Shown piece after piece: positions 9,917 through 18,442 of a DNA stretch of 64,000 nucleotides; position 1 is the first letter of the stretch; every line of letters starts with the position of its first letter. Under the pieces are notes generated by a model. The model did no database searches. It was not told the DNA's origin and was given only the letters and a program-made list of their open reading frames with translations. Made by a program: the position numbers and the translations under genes. The stretch comes from an uncultured bacterium (GTDB taxonomy: Bacteria > Verrucomicrobiota > Verrucomicrobiia > CAIQCK01): contig CAIQCK010000081.1 of assembly GCA_903870275.1 (NCBI GenBank), forward strand, positions 34,756-98,755, written 5' to 3'.

Positions 9917-11218
9917 ATGAACAAGCTCAGCATCCTTACCCTTACCGCCCTGCTGCTCGCGCCACTGGAAGCAGCGCCGTCCAACGACTACGTCGATGCA
10001 GGTGTCGGCAGCGTGGACATTACTCCAACCGAGTCAGTCATGCTGGCGGGCTCGCCTGCTCAATTGAAATCTTCATCGGTAAGCACTCGCCTGTATGTGA
10101 GGGCGTTGGTTCTTTCAGCAGGAGGGCTGAAGGTGGCGGTTGTTACCTTAGACACGTTGAAATACCCCGTGGAACATGTGGTGCGGGCACGCCGGCAGAT
10201 CGAGAAGACCACCGGCATTCCGGCCAGCAACGTCATTATCTGCGCTTCCCACACTCACCGCGGCCCGCTGTGGTCCTATTACAAAGACCAACTGGTAACA
10301 CCCATTGCGGAGGCGGTGACGATTGCGGCACGCGATCTCACGCCGTGCAGGTTCGGAACCGTAAAAGGCAAAGCCGAGGGCGTGAGCGAGTGCCGAAGGG
10401 TGATCAAAAATGGAAACGCCTGGAACCGATGGCAGTTGAATCCTTTGGAAAGAGATAAATATCCTGCGGAAGGTCCGGCCGATTCCGAGTTCGATGTGCT
10501 GGCGTTGACTGGCAAAGACGGCAGATACAAGGCGGTTGTGTATAACTTCGCCTGTCACGCCGCCAACACCCGCGCACTCGTCATCTCGGCGGATTTTCCC
10601 GGTGATGTTCAACAATATGTCCAGAAGCACTTGGGATATGAAGTGCCCACGTTGTTCCTCACCGGAGCCTGTGGCGACGTGAATCCCGTTTACAACGTGA
10701 GCAGGGAGCTCTTGGGTGAAAAGCTCGGAGGAGAAATCCTGCGGTGTCTTGGACGCCTCGAACCCATCGCCAAGCCGTCGCTGGCGATTGAAAGCCGGGA
10801 GATACAAATGCCGGGAAGAGAGCATCCGGAACTCAAGGAGGCGGAGATCGCCCGCAATTGGCCCGGACAGCTCGAACATTACAAGAAGTCGTTTAACGAC
10901 ATGAAGAAGAGGGAAAAAACGAGCTACCCATTTTTCTTCACCGGTATCCGCATCGGCGAGGACTTCGCGATTGTGACCAATCCCGACGAGCTGTTTTGTG
11001 GAATTGGAATAAGCATCAAGAAGGAATCGCCCTTCAAGCACACCATGGTCGCGGAACAGACCAACGGCGCTCACGGCTACGTCCCAACGCTAAAAGCGTT
11101 TGAAGGAGGCAGCTATGAAACTTGGTTTGGGGAGCACTCCTACCTCACCACGCGGGCTGGCGAGATCATCGAAAAGGAATCACTGGACATCCTGAATCGC
11201 CTGAAAAACACAAAATAG
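9917..11218 (+). CDS. Neutral/alkaline ceramidase-like secreted hydrolase (first of two)
   Basis: This 433-residue protein has a signal ending near residue 20. It begins with the family pattern GVGSVDITP and carries a zinc-binding H112-T-H114 in the ASHTHRGP motif, a second likely ligand His in NFACHAAN, and SADFPGD near the active-site region. These are hallmarks of the neutral/non-lysosomal ceramidase N-terminal domain. In bacteria many members of this group act on unknown amides rather than ceramide. The C-terminal immunoglobulin-like domain of true ceramidases (about 650-700 residues) is absent. It is followed 16 bases later by a paralog. Substrate unknown. Confidence 0.85.
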   Translation: MNKLSILTLTALLLAPLEAAPSNDYVDAGVGSVDITPTESVMLAGSPAQLKSSSVSTRLYVRALVLSAGGLKVAVVTLDTLKYPVEHVVRARRQIEKTTGIPASNVIICASHTHRGPLWSYYKDQLVTPIAEAVTIAARDLTPCRFGTVKGKAEGVSECRRVIKNGNAWNRWQLNPLERDKYPAEGPADSEFDVLALTGKDGRYKAVVYNFACHAANTRALVISADFPGDVQQYVQKHLGYEVPTLFLTGACGDVNPVYNVSRELLGEKLGGEILRCLGRLEPIAKPSLAIESREIQMPGREHPELKEAEIARNWPGQLEHYKKSFNDMKKREKTSYPFFFTGIRIGEDFAIVTNPDELFCGIGISIKKESPFKHTMVAEQTNGAHGYVPTLKAFEGGSYETWFGEHSYLTTRAGEIIEKESLDILNRLKNTK

Positions 11219-11234
11219 AAATGCAGAGGTTCCA

Positions 11235-12596
11235 ATGAGAAGCGTATTGGCGTTGAGTGCTATGTTGGTTCTATTCGCTGCTGCCGCGCTTGCCGGGGAT
11301 GGTGAAGGAATGCGAAGGGAACTGAGGGTTGGGTTCAGCCAGGTGGATATTACGCCGCCTGTCGGGGCCATCATCACCGGCCCGGCCCTCCCCCGCAGCG
11401 TTGGCACGGACGACCCCCTGTTTGCGAAGACACTGGTGGTTCAGAGCGGCGACCGAACGCTGGCCATCGTGGGGGTGGACCTTGTCAAGATTACGCGCGA
11501 TCTGGCCGATGCGGCCATCGCTCAGGCGTCTCGGCGAACGGGGATCGGTCGTGATGCGGTGATGATCTGTCCCAGTCACAACCACAGTTCGCCCTTCGTC
11601 CCGACGGGGGGCCCGGATAACAAGGGCTACCTCTCGACTTTGCCGGGGCTTATCGCCGATAGCGTCGAGCAGGCACACAAGGCGCTGCAGCCGGCCCGCA
11701 TGTTCCTAGGACGCTCTCTGGTTTACGAGGGTCATCATAACCGGCGGGTGGTGTCCAAGGCCGATGGATTGGTGCTGAATACCTGGTTGAAGAAGGTAAA
11801 TGACCTAGAGCAGACCCCGCAGGTGTTAGGCACGGAGGGTCCCATAGACCCTGAGCTGTGGGTGGCCCGGTTCGACGCTCTGGATGGAACAGTGCTCGGG
11901 ACGCTGGTGAACTTTACCTGCCACCCCGCGTTGCATGACCGCATCCGTCTTAAGACGTGGTCAGCGGACTTTCCCGGTGTTATCGCCGAGCAACTAGCAC
12001 AGGCGTATGGGAAACAGGCGATCTGTGTATTTACCCAGGGCTGCTCCGGCAACATACAACCTCCCGTGACTTTTACCCCGGACTGGCAGGAGAGAGCGGC
12101 GGTCTTTGCGAGAGCGGCGGTGGACGCAGCCAAGGGAGCGACTCCCATCAAGGGGCCGATAGGCGTGGGCTTCGCTCGGCGCGATGTGACGGTGCCATGC
12201 CGAAATCCCGCAGAGCAGCGCGAAGGGGCCATTGCCCGGTTGGGCTGGCGACCCGACCAGTTCAACGCTGCCAAGCGCGAGGCAGCGCGCATGCCCAAGA
12301 CCCGCAAAGTCCCGGTGAACGCCGCGCGAATCGGCCCGCTGGGCATTGCGACCAACGCCGGAGAACTCTTTGTGGAGTGGGGGTTGTCCGTGAAGAAACG
12401 CTCGCCCTTTCCCCACACCTTTGTGAGCGAGTTGACCAACGACTGGGTCGGCTACGAGCCCACCGCGCAAGCCTTCCAGCACGAGGGTTACGAGACTCTG
12501 GCAGGCGTGGACTTTGTGTCGCTCGAGGGGATCCAGACGTTGGTGGATACGGCGGTGGAGTTGCTGCAGGGTTTGTGGGAAGCGGATGGCCATTAG
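11235..12596 (+). CDS. Neutral/alkaline ceramidase-like secreted hydrolase (second of two)
   Basis: This 453-residue paralog of the preceding gene is about as divergent as separate subfamilies. It has a signal peptide of about 20 residues, VGFSQVDITPPVG at the N-terminus, the zinc pair H115-N-H117 in CPSHNHSSP, NFTCHPALHD, and SADFPGV. It also lacks the C-terminal domain of full ceramidases. ATG 11235 follows a weak AGGT. A terminator-like hairpin lies 20 bases after the stop, so the operon probably ends here. Confidence 0.85.
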   Translation: MRSVLALSAMLVLFAAAALAGDGEGMRRELRVGFSQVDITPPVGAIITGPALPRSVGTDDPLFAKTLVVQSGDRTLAIVGVDLVKITRDLADAAIAQASRRTGIGRDAVMICPSHNHSSPFVPTGGPDNKGYLSTLPGLIADSVEQAHKALQPARMFLGRSLVYEGHHNRRVVSKADGLVLNTWLKKVNDLEQTPQVLGTEGPIDPELWVARFDALDGTVLGTLVNFTCHPALHDRIRLKTWSADFPGVIAEQLAQAYGKQAICVFTQGCSGNIQPPVTFTPDWQERAAVFARAAVDAAKGATPIKGPIGVGFARRDVTVPCRNPAEQREGAIARLGWRPDQFNAAKREAARMPKTRKVPVNAARIGPLGIATNAGELFVEWGLSVKKRSPFPHTFVSELTNDWVGYEPTAQAFQHEGYETLAGVDFVSLEGIQTLVDTAVELLQGLWEADGH

Positions 12597-12615
12597 AGAA
12601 CAGTTTATTTCCTTC

Positions 12616-12649
12616 TGCGGAGCGAGATTCTTCGTGCTCCGCATGTTTT
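12616..12649 (+). terminator. Likely rho-independent terminator
   Basis: An 8-bp perfect stem TGCGGAGC / GCTCCGCA with a 12-base loop is followed by TGTTTTG. It sits 20 bases after the second ceramidase-like gene and before an apparently empty gap running to 12809. Confidence 0.65.
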
Positions 12650-12809
12650 GTCTGCTGTATAACCGTGATTCGGTGCATGTCCAACAAGCCGAACTCGTTG
12701 TGTCAAATCGCCCTGCATCGGTGGCTTGCAATCGCGACTTCTGCTGGTTTGACGGCGAAGACTGGAGTGTCAGTCAGGCCGCCTGAGTCGCCCTGACCAA
12801 TCTCACTTT

Positions 12810-14459
12810 ATGAAACTTTACACAGCCATTGTTTGCTTCATTCTTGGGCTCGCATCGCTTTGCGTTGACGCGCAAACGCCGTTGCTCACGCTCTCGGAAA
12901 AATTCCCGCGCGGCAAAGCACCGGGGACTGGACGCGAAACCGTCCAGCTCACCAGCGGCGAGGCGGCATGTTATCCGCTCTATTACTTCACCCCGTCCAT
13001 CAGCCGCAATGGGAAATTTCTCGTCTATCACCGCTACGAAAAGAAAAACGTCCAACTCTGGCGGCTCAACCTTGCCACCGCCGAAAACGTCCAGTTGACC
13101 CACGCCACCGGCACGAACACCGATTGGCATCCCTGGCAACGGGAAGCCGGTCTCGGCGGCGTGATGGATTACCGCGCCACCCTTAACGTCGCCCGCAACC
13201 TTCTCGTCTATTTCGATGGCCGCCAGGCCCGCGCCATCGAGCTGGAGAGTTTGCGCGAACAACCGCTCTTCGAACTGCCCGCCGGCCGCGAAGCCATCGG
13301 CCAGAACACCACCACTCCCGACGGCCAATGGCTGCTTTACATCGACGCTCCCGCCGGCGCCGAATATCAGAAACCGTGCGTCGGCGCCAAATTGATGGCT
13401 TACAACTTCGACACCCACGAGCAACAAATGGTCTTCAATGTGGACAACGCCATCCATCACGTGCTGGCTTACGACAACAGCCATTTCATCGTCAACCATC
13501 CGCCCGGCCACAATGGCATCATGTGGACGGCGCTGGGCAGCGGCCAGTGGTGCGAACTGCGTTGGGGCGATCCCGGCGTCGTCGGCCACGCTTGTCACCA
13601 ACTGCCCACCGCGCGGGGCATCAGCTACGAAGTCTTCGGCGCCGGCCGCTGCGTGGTCAGCGGCCTTTACGATCCCTTCGCGCGGCGGCGCTTCGAGTTT
13701 TTCCTGCCGAAGGAATTCGCATACACGCACACCGGCTGGGACCGCGAAGGACGGCTCTGGTTTTGGGAAACCACCGGTCGCGCGGGCCACAGTTTGTGGG
13801 TGCTGGAAAAAATGGATCGCGTGGCGGGCGGCCGCTTCAAGCCGCTGACGGGCCACTGGCCGTTGGTCGCGGCGGGCCAGCGCGGCCATTTCCATCCGCA
13901 ACTTACGCCCGACCGCCGTTGGGTGTTGATGACCGGCGGCGACGACAACCAATGCGCGCAGGTTTTCCTGCTCAACGTGGCCGACGTGCCCGACACGGAA
14001 GGCCTCGACGCCTCGCTGCTGAGCGCAACCGGCGCGAATGACGTGCGCGTGCCCGGCCAACTGATCGGCGCGCCCGCGATTGAGATGGAGCGCGTCAAGC
14101 TCGGCGGCGACGCGTTGGCAACGGTGGAGTTCAACAGCGGCCAGAGTTACGCCGGCGAGGCGTATCGTTATCTGGGCGACGGTGCGATTGAGTTGACGTT
14201 GCCAGTGGCGCCGAAGCCCGGCCAGATTTTGGAACTGCGCTGGGGCGCGAAGAACGACGACCGTCAGGCGACGCTGACGATGAACGGAAAACAGTTCCCG
14301 CTGCGCAGTGGCGGTTACAACGGATATCGCTGGCTGGGCGTTCCCGTCCCCGCCGCGATCGGCGGTGAGAAATACGAGATCAAGTTGGAAGCGCCCGAAA
14401 AAGGCAAAGCGGCGTTTGTGTCGGCGGTAAGGGTGCAGGAGAAGGCGAAAGGGAAATAA
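12810..14459 (+). CDS. Oligogalacturonate-lyase-like / TolB-type beta-propeller
   Basis: This 549-residue protein has a signal ending near residue 21. Residues 45-400 form a WD/TolB-type propeller with motifs such as SISRNGKFLVYHRYE, TPDGQWLLYID and GHFHPQLTPDRRWVLMTGG. The last, with GHACHQLPTARGISYEVFG, resembles the His-rich metal site of PL22 oligogalacturonide lyases, which cleave unsaturated digalacturonate. About 120 C-terminal residues form an extra beta-sandwich. The call rests on the His motifs and propeller pattern. A plain TolB-like propeller is the alternative. Confidence 0.68.
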   Translation: MKLYTAIVCFILGLASLCVDAQTPLLTLSEKFPRGKAPGTGRETVQLTSGEAACYPLYYFTPSISRNGKFLVYHRYEKKNVQLWRLNLATAENVQLTHATGTNTDWHPWQREAGLGGVMDYRATLNVARNLLVYFDGRQARAIELESLREQPLFELPAGREAIGQNTTTPDGQWLLYIDAPAGAEYQKPCVGAKLMAYNFDTHEQQMVFNVDNAIHHVLAYDNSHFIVNHPPGHNGIMWTALGSGQWCELRWGDPGVVGHACHQLPTARGISYEVFGAGRCVVSGLYDPFARRRFEFFLPKEFAYTHTGWDREGRLWFWETTGRAGHSLWVLEKMDRVAGGRFKPLTGHWPLVAAGQRGHFHPQLTPDRRWVLMTGGDDNQCAQVFLLNVADVPDTEGLDASLLSATGANDVRVPGQLIGAPAIEMERVKLGGDALATVEFNSGQSYAGEAYRYLGDGAIELTLPVAPKPGQILELRWGAKNDDRQATLTMNGKQFPLRSGGYNGYRWLGVPVPAAIGGEKYEIKLEAPEKGKAAFVSAVRVQEKAKGK

Positions 14460-14611
14460 AAGATGGAGCATGCCGGCATCGCACCAGCAGGGTTAAAGCC
14501 CATGTTACGTCGTTTGCGGGTTGAACACTCGTGCCACCGGACAGCGCATGATGAAGTCAGCGGCACGGAGTTTGAGTTGAAACGAACTTCACATTCAGGA
14601 TTGATGGCTTC

Positions 14612-16609
14612 ATGAAACATCACGCAACCCTCGTTTGTCTCCTCCTCGGTCTTGCGCCTCTTCACGCAGCCGACGCGCGGGGGCCGCTCGCGCCGACCGT
14701 CTTCGCCGGCGATACGCTGCCGCGCACCGCCGAGACGTTTGAGATCGCTAGACATAAAGCCTTCCTCTACGCCGCGCCCAAACCGGCGGCGGGCAAGCCC
14801 TGGGTCTGGTTTGCGCCCACGATCAAAGGCGTATCGCTGGCGGGACGGAAGATGTATTTCGAAGGGCTGCTGAATACAGGCATCAGCATCGCGGGATTCG
14901 ATCTCGGCGAGGTGCGCGGGGCGCCGGCCAGCACGGCGAAGTTTACGCTGTTCTACGACGAGATGGTGCGCCGCGGCTGGTCGCCCAAGCCGATCCTGCT
15001 CGGCCAGAGCCGCGGCGGCCTCATGACGCTCGCGTGGGCCTTTCGGCATCCCGACAAAGTGTGTGCGTGGGTGGGCATCTATCCCGTGTGCAACCTCACC
15101 AGTTACCCGATGAAGAACAAAGAGGTGACGCTTGCCGATTACGCCCTGACCGAGGCCGAATTTGTCCCCCGGCTCAAGGAATTCAACCCGGTGGACAATC
15201 TGCAAGGTTTGCTGGCGAACAAGGTACCGATGTTCGTTGTGCATGGCGACTCCGATACGCTGGTGCCTTATGACGAGAACACGCGCCTGCTCAAGGAACG
15301 CTACGAAGCTGGCGGCGGCCAGATCACCGTGAAAATTATTCGCGGCGAGGGGCACAAGGCTACGCCGTCGTTCTTTGAGTGCCGGGAGTTGCTCGATTTC
15401 GTGACGAGCGTTACATCTGTTTCATTGCAGCCGGGACCGCTGCAGCCTGTCCTCCAGTCCTTTGTGGACAAGAAGATCGCGCCCGGAGTCGTTGCGCTCG
15501 TCGCGGACAAGGACGGTGTGCTCGCGCTCGACAAGGCGGGCTACGCGAGCCTCGCGACCAAGACGCCGATGCGCGACGACGCGGTGTTTTGGATCGCCTC
15601 AATGAGCAAGTCGCTCACTGGCACGGCGCTGATGATGCTCGTAGATGAAGGCAAGGTGAGCCTCGACGATCCGGTGGAGAAGTATCTGCCCGAGTTCAAG
15701 GGCCAGATGGTCGCCGGACCGGATGGCAAGGACACGCCGCATCCGCCGAAACATCCGATCACGGTGCGCGAAATCATGAGTCACACGAGCGGCCTGGTGC
15801 TCGCCAGCGAGAAGACTTTGAAGCAGACACATGTGCTGAAGGACGACGTGGCCGAGTATGCCAGACGCCCGCTGCGCCAGGAACCGGGCACGAAGTATGA
15901 GTATAACAACTGCGGCATCAACACCGGCGGGCGCATCATCGAGGTCGTGAGCGGGATGAGCTACGCGGAGTTCATGCAGAAGCGGCTGTTCGATCGGCTC
16001 GGCATGAAGGACACGACGTGCTGGCCGAACGAGGAACAGGCCGCGCGGCTCGCGCACACGGCGCGTTTCACCGAGGACAAGAAGGATCTCGTGGAGATCG
16101 TGCAGGACGCAAACGTGAAGCCGGAGCACATCTTGAAGTTCAGCGGCGGCGTGCCGGTGCCGGAGGCGGTGACGCGGGACATGGGCTTCGGCATGGCCTT
16201 CGATTATGGCAAACGCTACGCGATGCCCGCGGGTGGTTATTTTTCCACCGCGCGCGATCTCGGCCGGTTCTGCCGGATGCTGTTGCGCGGCGGCGAACTC
16301 GATGGCAATCGTTGCCTTTTCGAAAAAGCGGTGCGCACGATGAGCGCGTCGCAGATCGGCGATGTGAAATTGAGCGCACAGGAAAGCTACGGTGTCGGCT
16401 GGTCGGTGAAACTCACCAACGAAGAAGGCCCGGCTCCCGGCAGTTTCGGCCATCGCGGCGCTCGCCGGACGGCGATGTGGGTGGACCCGAAGAACGGACT
16501 GGCGATGGTGATTCTCGTGGAGCGTTTCGACATGAGCGGCCCCGAGCAGAAGGAGATGTACGGTTCGTTCATGAAAGCCGCGATTGAGAAATACGGAAAG
16601 GCCCGGTAG
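14612..16609 (+). CDS. Fusion of an alpha/beta hydrolase and a class C beta-lactamase-fold esterase
   Basis: This 665-residue exported protein carries two complete catalytic units. Residues 25-265 are an alpha/beta hydrolase with elbow G-Q-S133-R-G-G, an acidic residue in HGDSDTLVPYD (D213 or D215) and H248. Residues 275-660 are a serine beta-lactamase/penicillin-binding-fold domain with S330-x-x-K333, Y431-N-N433 and GHRG in place of KTG. Such domains in PVC bacteria are usually esterases or peptidases, not drug-resistance enzymes. The second domain is closely related to the stand-alone gene at 21222. Confidence 0.88.
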   Translation: MKHHATLVCLLLGLAPLHAADARGPLAPTVFAGDTLPRTAETFEIARHKAFLYAAPKPAAGKPWVWFAPTIKGVSLAGRKMYFEGLLNTGISIAGFDLGEVRGAPASTAKFTLFYDEMVRRGWSPKPILLGQSRGGLMTLAWAFRHPDKVCAWVGIYPVCNLTSYPMKNKEVTLADYALTEAEFVPRLKEFNPVDNLQGLLANKVPMFVVHGDSDTLVPYDENTRLLKERYEAGGGQITVKIIRGEGHKATPSFFECRELLDFVTSVTSVSLQPGPLQPVLQSFVDKKIAPGVVALVADKDGVLALDKAGYASLATKTPMRDDAVFWIASMSKSLTGTALMMLVDEGKVSLDDPVEKYLPEFKGQMVAGPDGKDTPHPPKHPITVREIMSHTSGLVLASEKTLKQTHVLKDDVAEYARRPLRQEPGTKYEYNNCGINTGGRIIEVVSGMSYAEFMQKRLFDRLGMKDTTCWPNEEQAARLAHTARFTEDKKDLVEIVQDANVKPEHILKFSGGVPVPEAVTRDMGFGMAFDYGKRYAMPAGGYFSTARDLGRFCRMLLRGGELDGNRCLFEKAVRTMSASQIGDVKLSAQESYGVGWSVKLTNEEGPAPGSFGHRGARRTAMWVDPKNGLAMVILVERFDMSGPEQKEMYGSFMKAAIEKYGKAR

Positions 16610-16643
16610 TCTGGCATCCTCTTGAAACGTGTGTTCGCAGCGT

Positions 16644-16648
16644 GGAGG
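16644..16648 (+). promoter_or_regulatory. Ribosome binding site deciding the start at 16657
   Basis: GGAGG lies 8 bases before ATG 16657. The in-frame GTG at 16642 overlaps this site and would leave no Shine-Dalgarno of its own, so ATG 16657 is chosen. Strong sites like this are rare in the window. Confidence 0.75.
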
Positions 16649-16656
16649 TTTTGAAT

Positions 16657-17850
16657 ATGAGCGAGGAAAACGGCAGAGCGGCGGTTCTGCGCGCGTCAGC
16701 GGAACAATCGCCTCCGCCCAAAAAAGAGCGATTGCTATCCTTGGACGTGTTTCGCGGCATCACGTTGCTCAGCATGGTGTTGGTGAACAGCCACGGGGCT
16801 CAATACAAGTATCCTCCATTGAGCCACGTGGCGTGGCACGGGTGGTCTTACACCGATCTGGTATTTCCGTTCTTCGTATTCATTGTGGGTGCGGCGATTC
16901 CTTATTCGGTCGAGAGCCGCCGGGCGCGGGGCGCGGGGAATGCGGAAATCATGCTGCACGTGTTTCGCCGGGCGCTGGTGTTGTTTGCCATCGGCATCGC
17001 CATGAACTGGTGGCACAAGTTTGACTTTGCGCATCCCGCGCTCGACCTGGCCCACCTGAGGTTTTTCAACGTCCTGCAACGCATCGCGCTCTGTTCCGTC
17101 GCCGTCACCGCGATACATCTCTGGTGGAAGCCGAAGACGCAAATGATCTTCGCCGCCGCGGTGCTGGTGCTGTATTACGTGCTCATGACGTTTGTGCCCG
17201 TGCCGGGTTACGGCGCGGGCGTGCTGGAGAAGGTGGGGAATTGGGTTCAATACATTGATTCGCACGTGATGGGCGCTCACTGCGGCATGGTGGAGAAGGG
17301 GCAGTTCCTGGAAGGCAAGGGCCTGTTGAGCACGCTTCCCGCCATCGTGACGGCGCTCCTGGGCTTGTGGACCGGGCGCTACTTGCGCACATCGGCCGGG
17401 CCGTATGAGAAACTGGTGAGCCTCTATTTCTACGGCGCGCTCGGCATGTTCGCGGGCGCGTTCTGGGCCAACTTCTTTCCCGTCAACCAGAACCTGTGGA
17501 CCAGCTCGCTGGTGCTGCTGATGGGCGGAATGGCCGCGACGGTCCTGGCCTCCTGCTACTACATAGTGGACATGCGCAAGATCACCTGGTGGACGCGGCC
17601 CTGCCTGATCTTCGGCATGAATTCCATTGCCGTGTGGATTGGCAGCGTCACGTTCAAGGATGCGCTGGAGAAGATTCAGCTCGCCGCCGGAGACGGGAAG
17701 CTGGTGAACCTGAAGACGCATCTGTTCAATGGCCTAGCCCAATGGTTCGGCCCGTGGAACGGCTCGCTGGCCTTTGCCATCCTCTACGTGCTTTTCTGGC
17801 TGGCCATCATGAACGAATTCTATCGCCGGAAGATCTACTTCAAGGTTTGA
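16657..17850 (+). CDS. Integral membrane acyltransferase, DUF5009 / HGSNAT-like
   Basis: This 397-residue polytopic protein has about ten hydrophobic segments. Near the N-terminus it has RLLSLDVFRGITLLSM and then YTDLVFPFFVFIVG, the signature of the DUF5009 family related to human heparan-alpha-glucosaminide N-acetyltransferase. That enzyme moves acetyl groups from cytoplasmic acetyl-CoA across a membrane onto a sugar amine. A similar transmembrane sugar acetylation is plausible but inferred. It follows the fusion hydrolase by 47 bases and may be co-transcribed. Confidence 0.88.
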   Translation: MSEENGRAAVLRASAEQSPPPKKERLLSLDVFRGITLLSMVLVNSHGAQYKYPPLSHVAWHGWSYTDLVFPFFVFIVGAAIPYSVESRRARGAGNAEIMLHVFRRALVLFAIGIAMNWWHKFDFAHPALDLAHLRFFNVLQRIALCSVAVTAIHLWWKPKTQMIFAAAVLVLYYVLMTFVPVPGYGAGVLEKVGNWVQYIDSHVMGAHCGMVEKGQFLEGKGLLSTLPAIVTALLGLWTGRYLRTSAGPYEKLVSLYFYGALGMFAGAFWANFFPVNQNLWTSSLVLLMGGMAATVLASCYYIVDMRKITWWTRPCLIFGMNSIAVWIGSVTFKDALEKIQLAAGDGKLVNLKTHLFNGLAQWFGPWNGSLAFAILYVLFWLAIMNEFYRRKIYFKV

Positions 17851-17940
17851 GTGGTGCGACAAGACCCTGTGAGTTGCGGCACGCGTCGCAAGGAGTCGTA
17901 AATAAAGGTTTTCTTCTGGCGCGCGAAAAAAGCCGGGGCC

Positions 17941-18131
17941 AAAATCGAAATTGCTTGCCACGGCAAGCCGGTCTATGGCTTATTTTTCGTATGCGGCGGT
18001 CTGCGTGAACCGCGATACATCTGGAATGTTGGCCGTGTGTTCTCGGCGCACGGCCGACGCGGGGGAGCCGGGGCGCAAGCTCCGGCTCTCTCGACAACCT
18101 GCCGAGATGGGCGAAGAGAAGCGGAGGATTT
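17941..18131 (+). promoter_or_regulatory. Structured leader upstream of the four-cysteine gene (copy 1)
   Basis: Two hairpins precede ATG 18132. Hairpin 1 at 17953-17968 has stem GCTTGC/GCAAGC. Hairpin 2 at 18063-18090 has a 9-bp stem GGGAGCCGG/CCGGCTCTC with one G-T pair, followed two bases later by GACAAC. The paralog at 24799 has the same two hairpins in the same order with different bases but pairing kept, and the same GACAAC. GGAGG at 18123-18127 is the ribosome binding site. This looks like a conserved RNA element or cis-regulator; I do not match it to a known riboswitch class. Confidence 0.55.
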
Positions 18132-18359
18132 ATGAACGAGGAAGACTCCGACAGCAGAGTTGGGATGGGACCACATCCCGCCTTGCCCGACCCCGCCATC
18201 TGTCGCGCTAAAATCATTGTCCAGCCTGACCTTGTTGATTGTCTCGTGGCCGAGCCGGAGCGTTGCCCCTACGCGATGAATTACGGCGGCTCCTACTTCT
18301 GCAATAACCCGGAAAAGCTGGATATCGTCACGACCACGAAAGCAGCGAAAAATAATTAG
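18132..18359 (+). CDS. Small four-cysteine protein (ICRAK type), short form
   Basis: This 75-residue cytoplasmic-looking protein has the core ICRAK...DLVDCL...RCPYAMNYGGSYFC. Its cysteines C24, C37, C45 and C57 have exactly the spacing C-x12-C-x7-C-x11-C of the paralog at 24799, which argues for a zinc knuckle or similar metal site. There is no signal peptide. After the shared core the frame ends at TAG, while the paralog continues through the matching DNA into a fibronectin-like domain, so this copy looks like the shortened form. Function unknown. Confidence 0.78.
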   Translation: MNEEDSDSRVGMGPHPALPDPAICRAKIIVQPDLVDCLVAEPERCPYAMNYGGSYFCNNPEKLDIVTTTKAAKNN

Positions 18360-18442
18360 GGGACAGTCTAGGCTGGCTCAGGCGCGCGGCTCTTGAAAGG
18401 GACGGCGGGCAATGGCACGCTGAAGTCCGCGAAACAACAGCC

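Noticed and set aside
12597..12809. Small coding frame ending DFCWFDGEDWSVSQAA
   Set aside because: It starts inside the ceramidase-like gene in another frame, has no ribosome site, and crosses the terminator hairpin. It might be a decayed gene tail, but no source gene is seen.
17941..18131. Cyclic-di-GMP-I (GEMM) riboswitch in the leader of the four-cysteine gene
   Set aside because: GGGGCGCAAGCTCCGG recalls part of the GEMM consensus, but the tetraloop-receptor hairpin and the order of conserved boxes do not fit, and copy 2 lacks the similarity.
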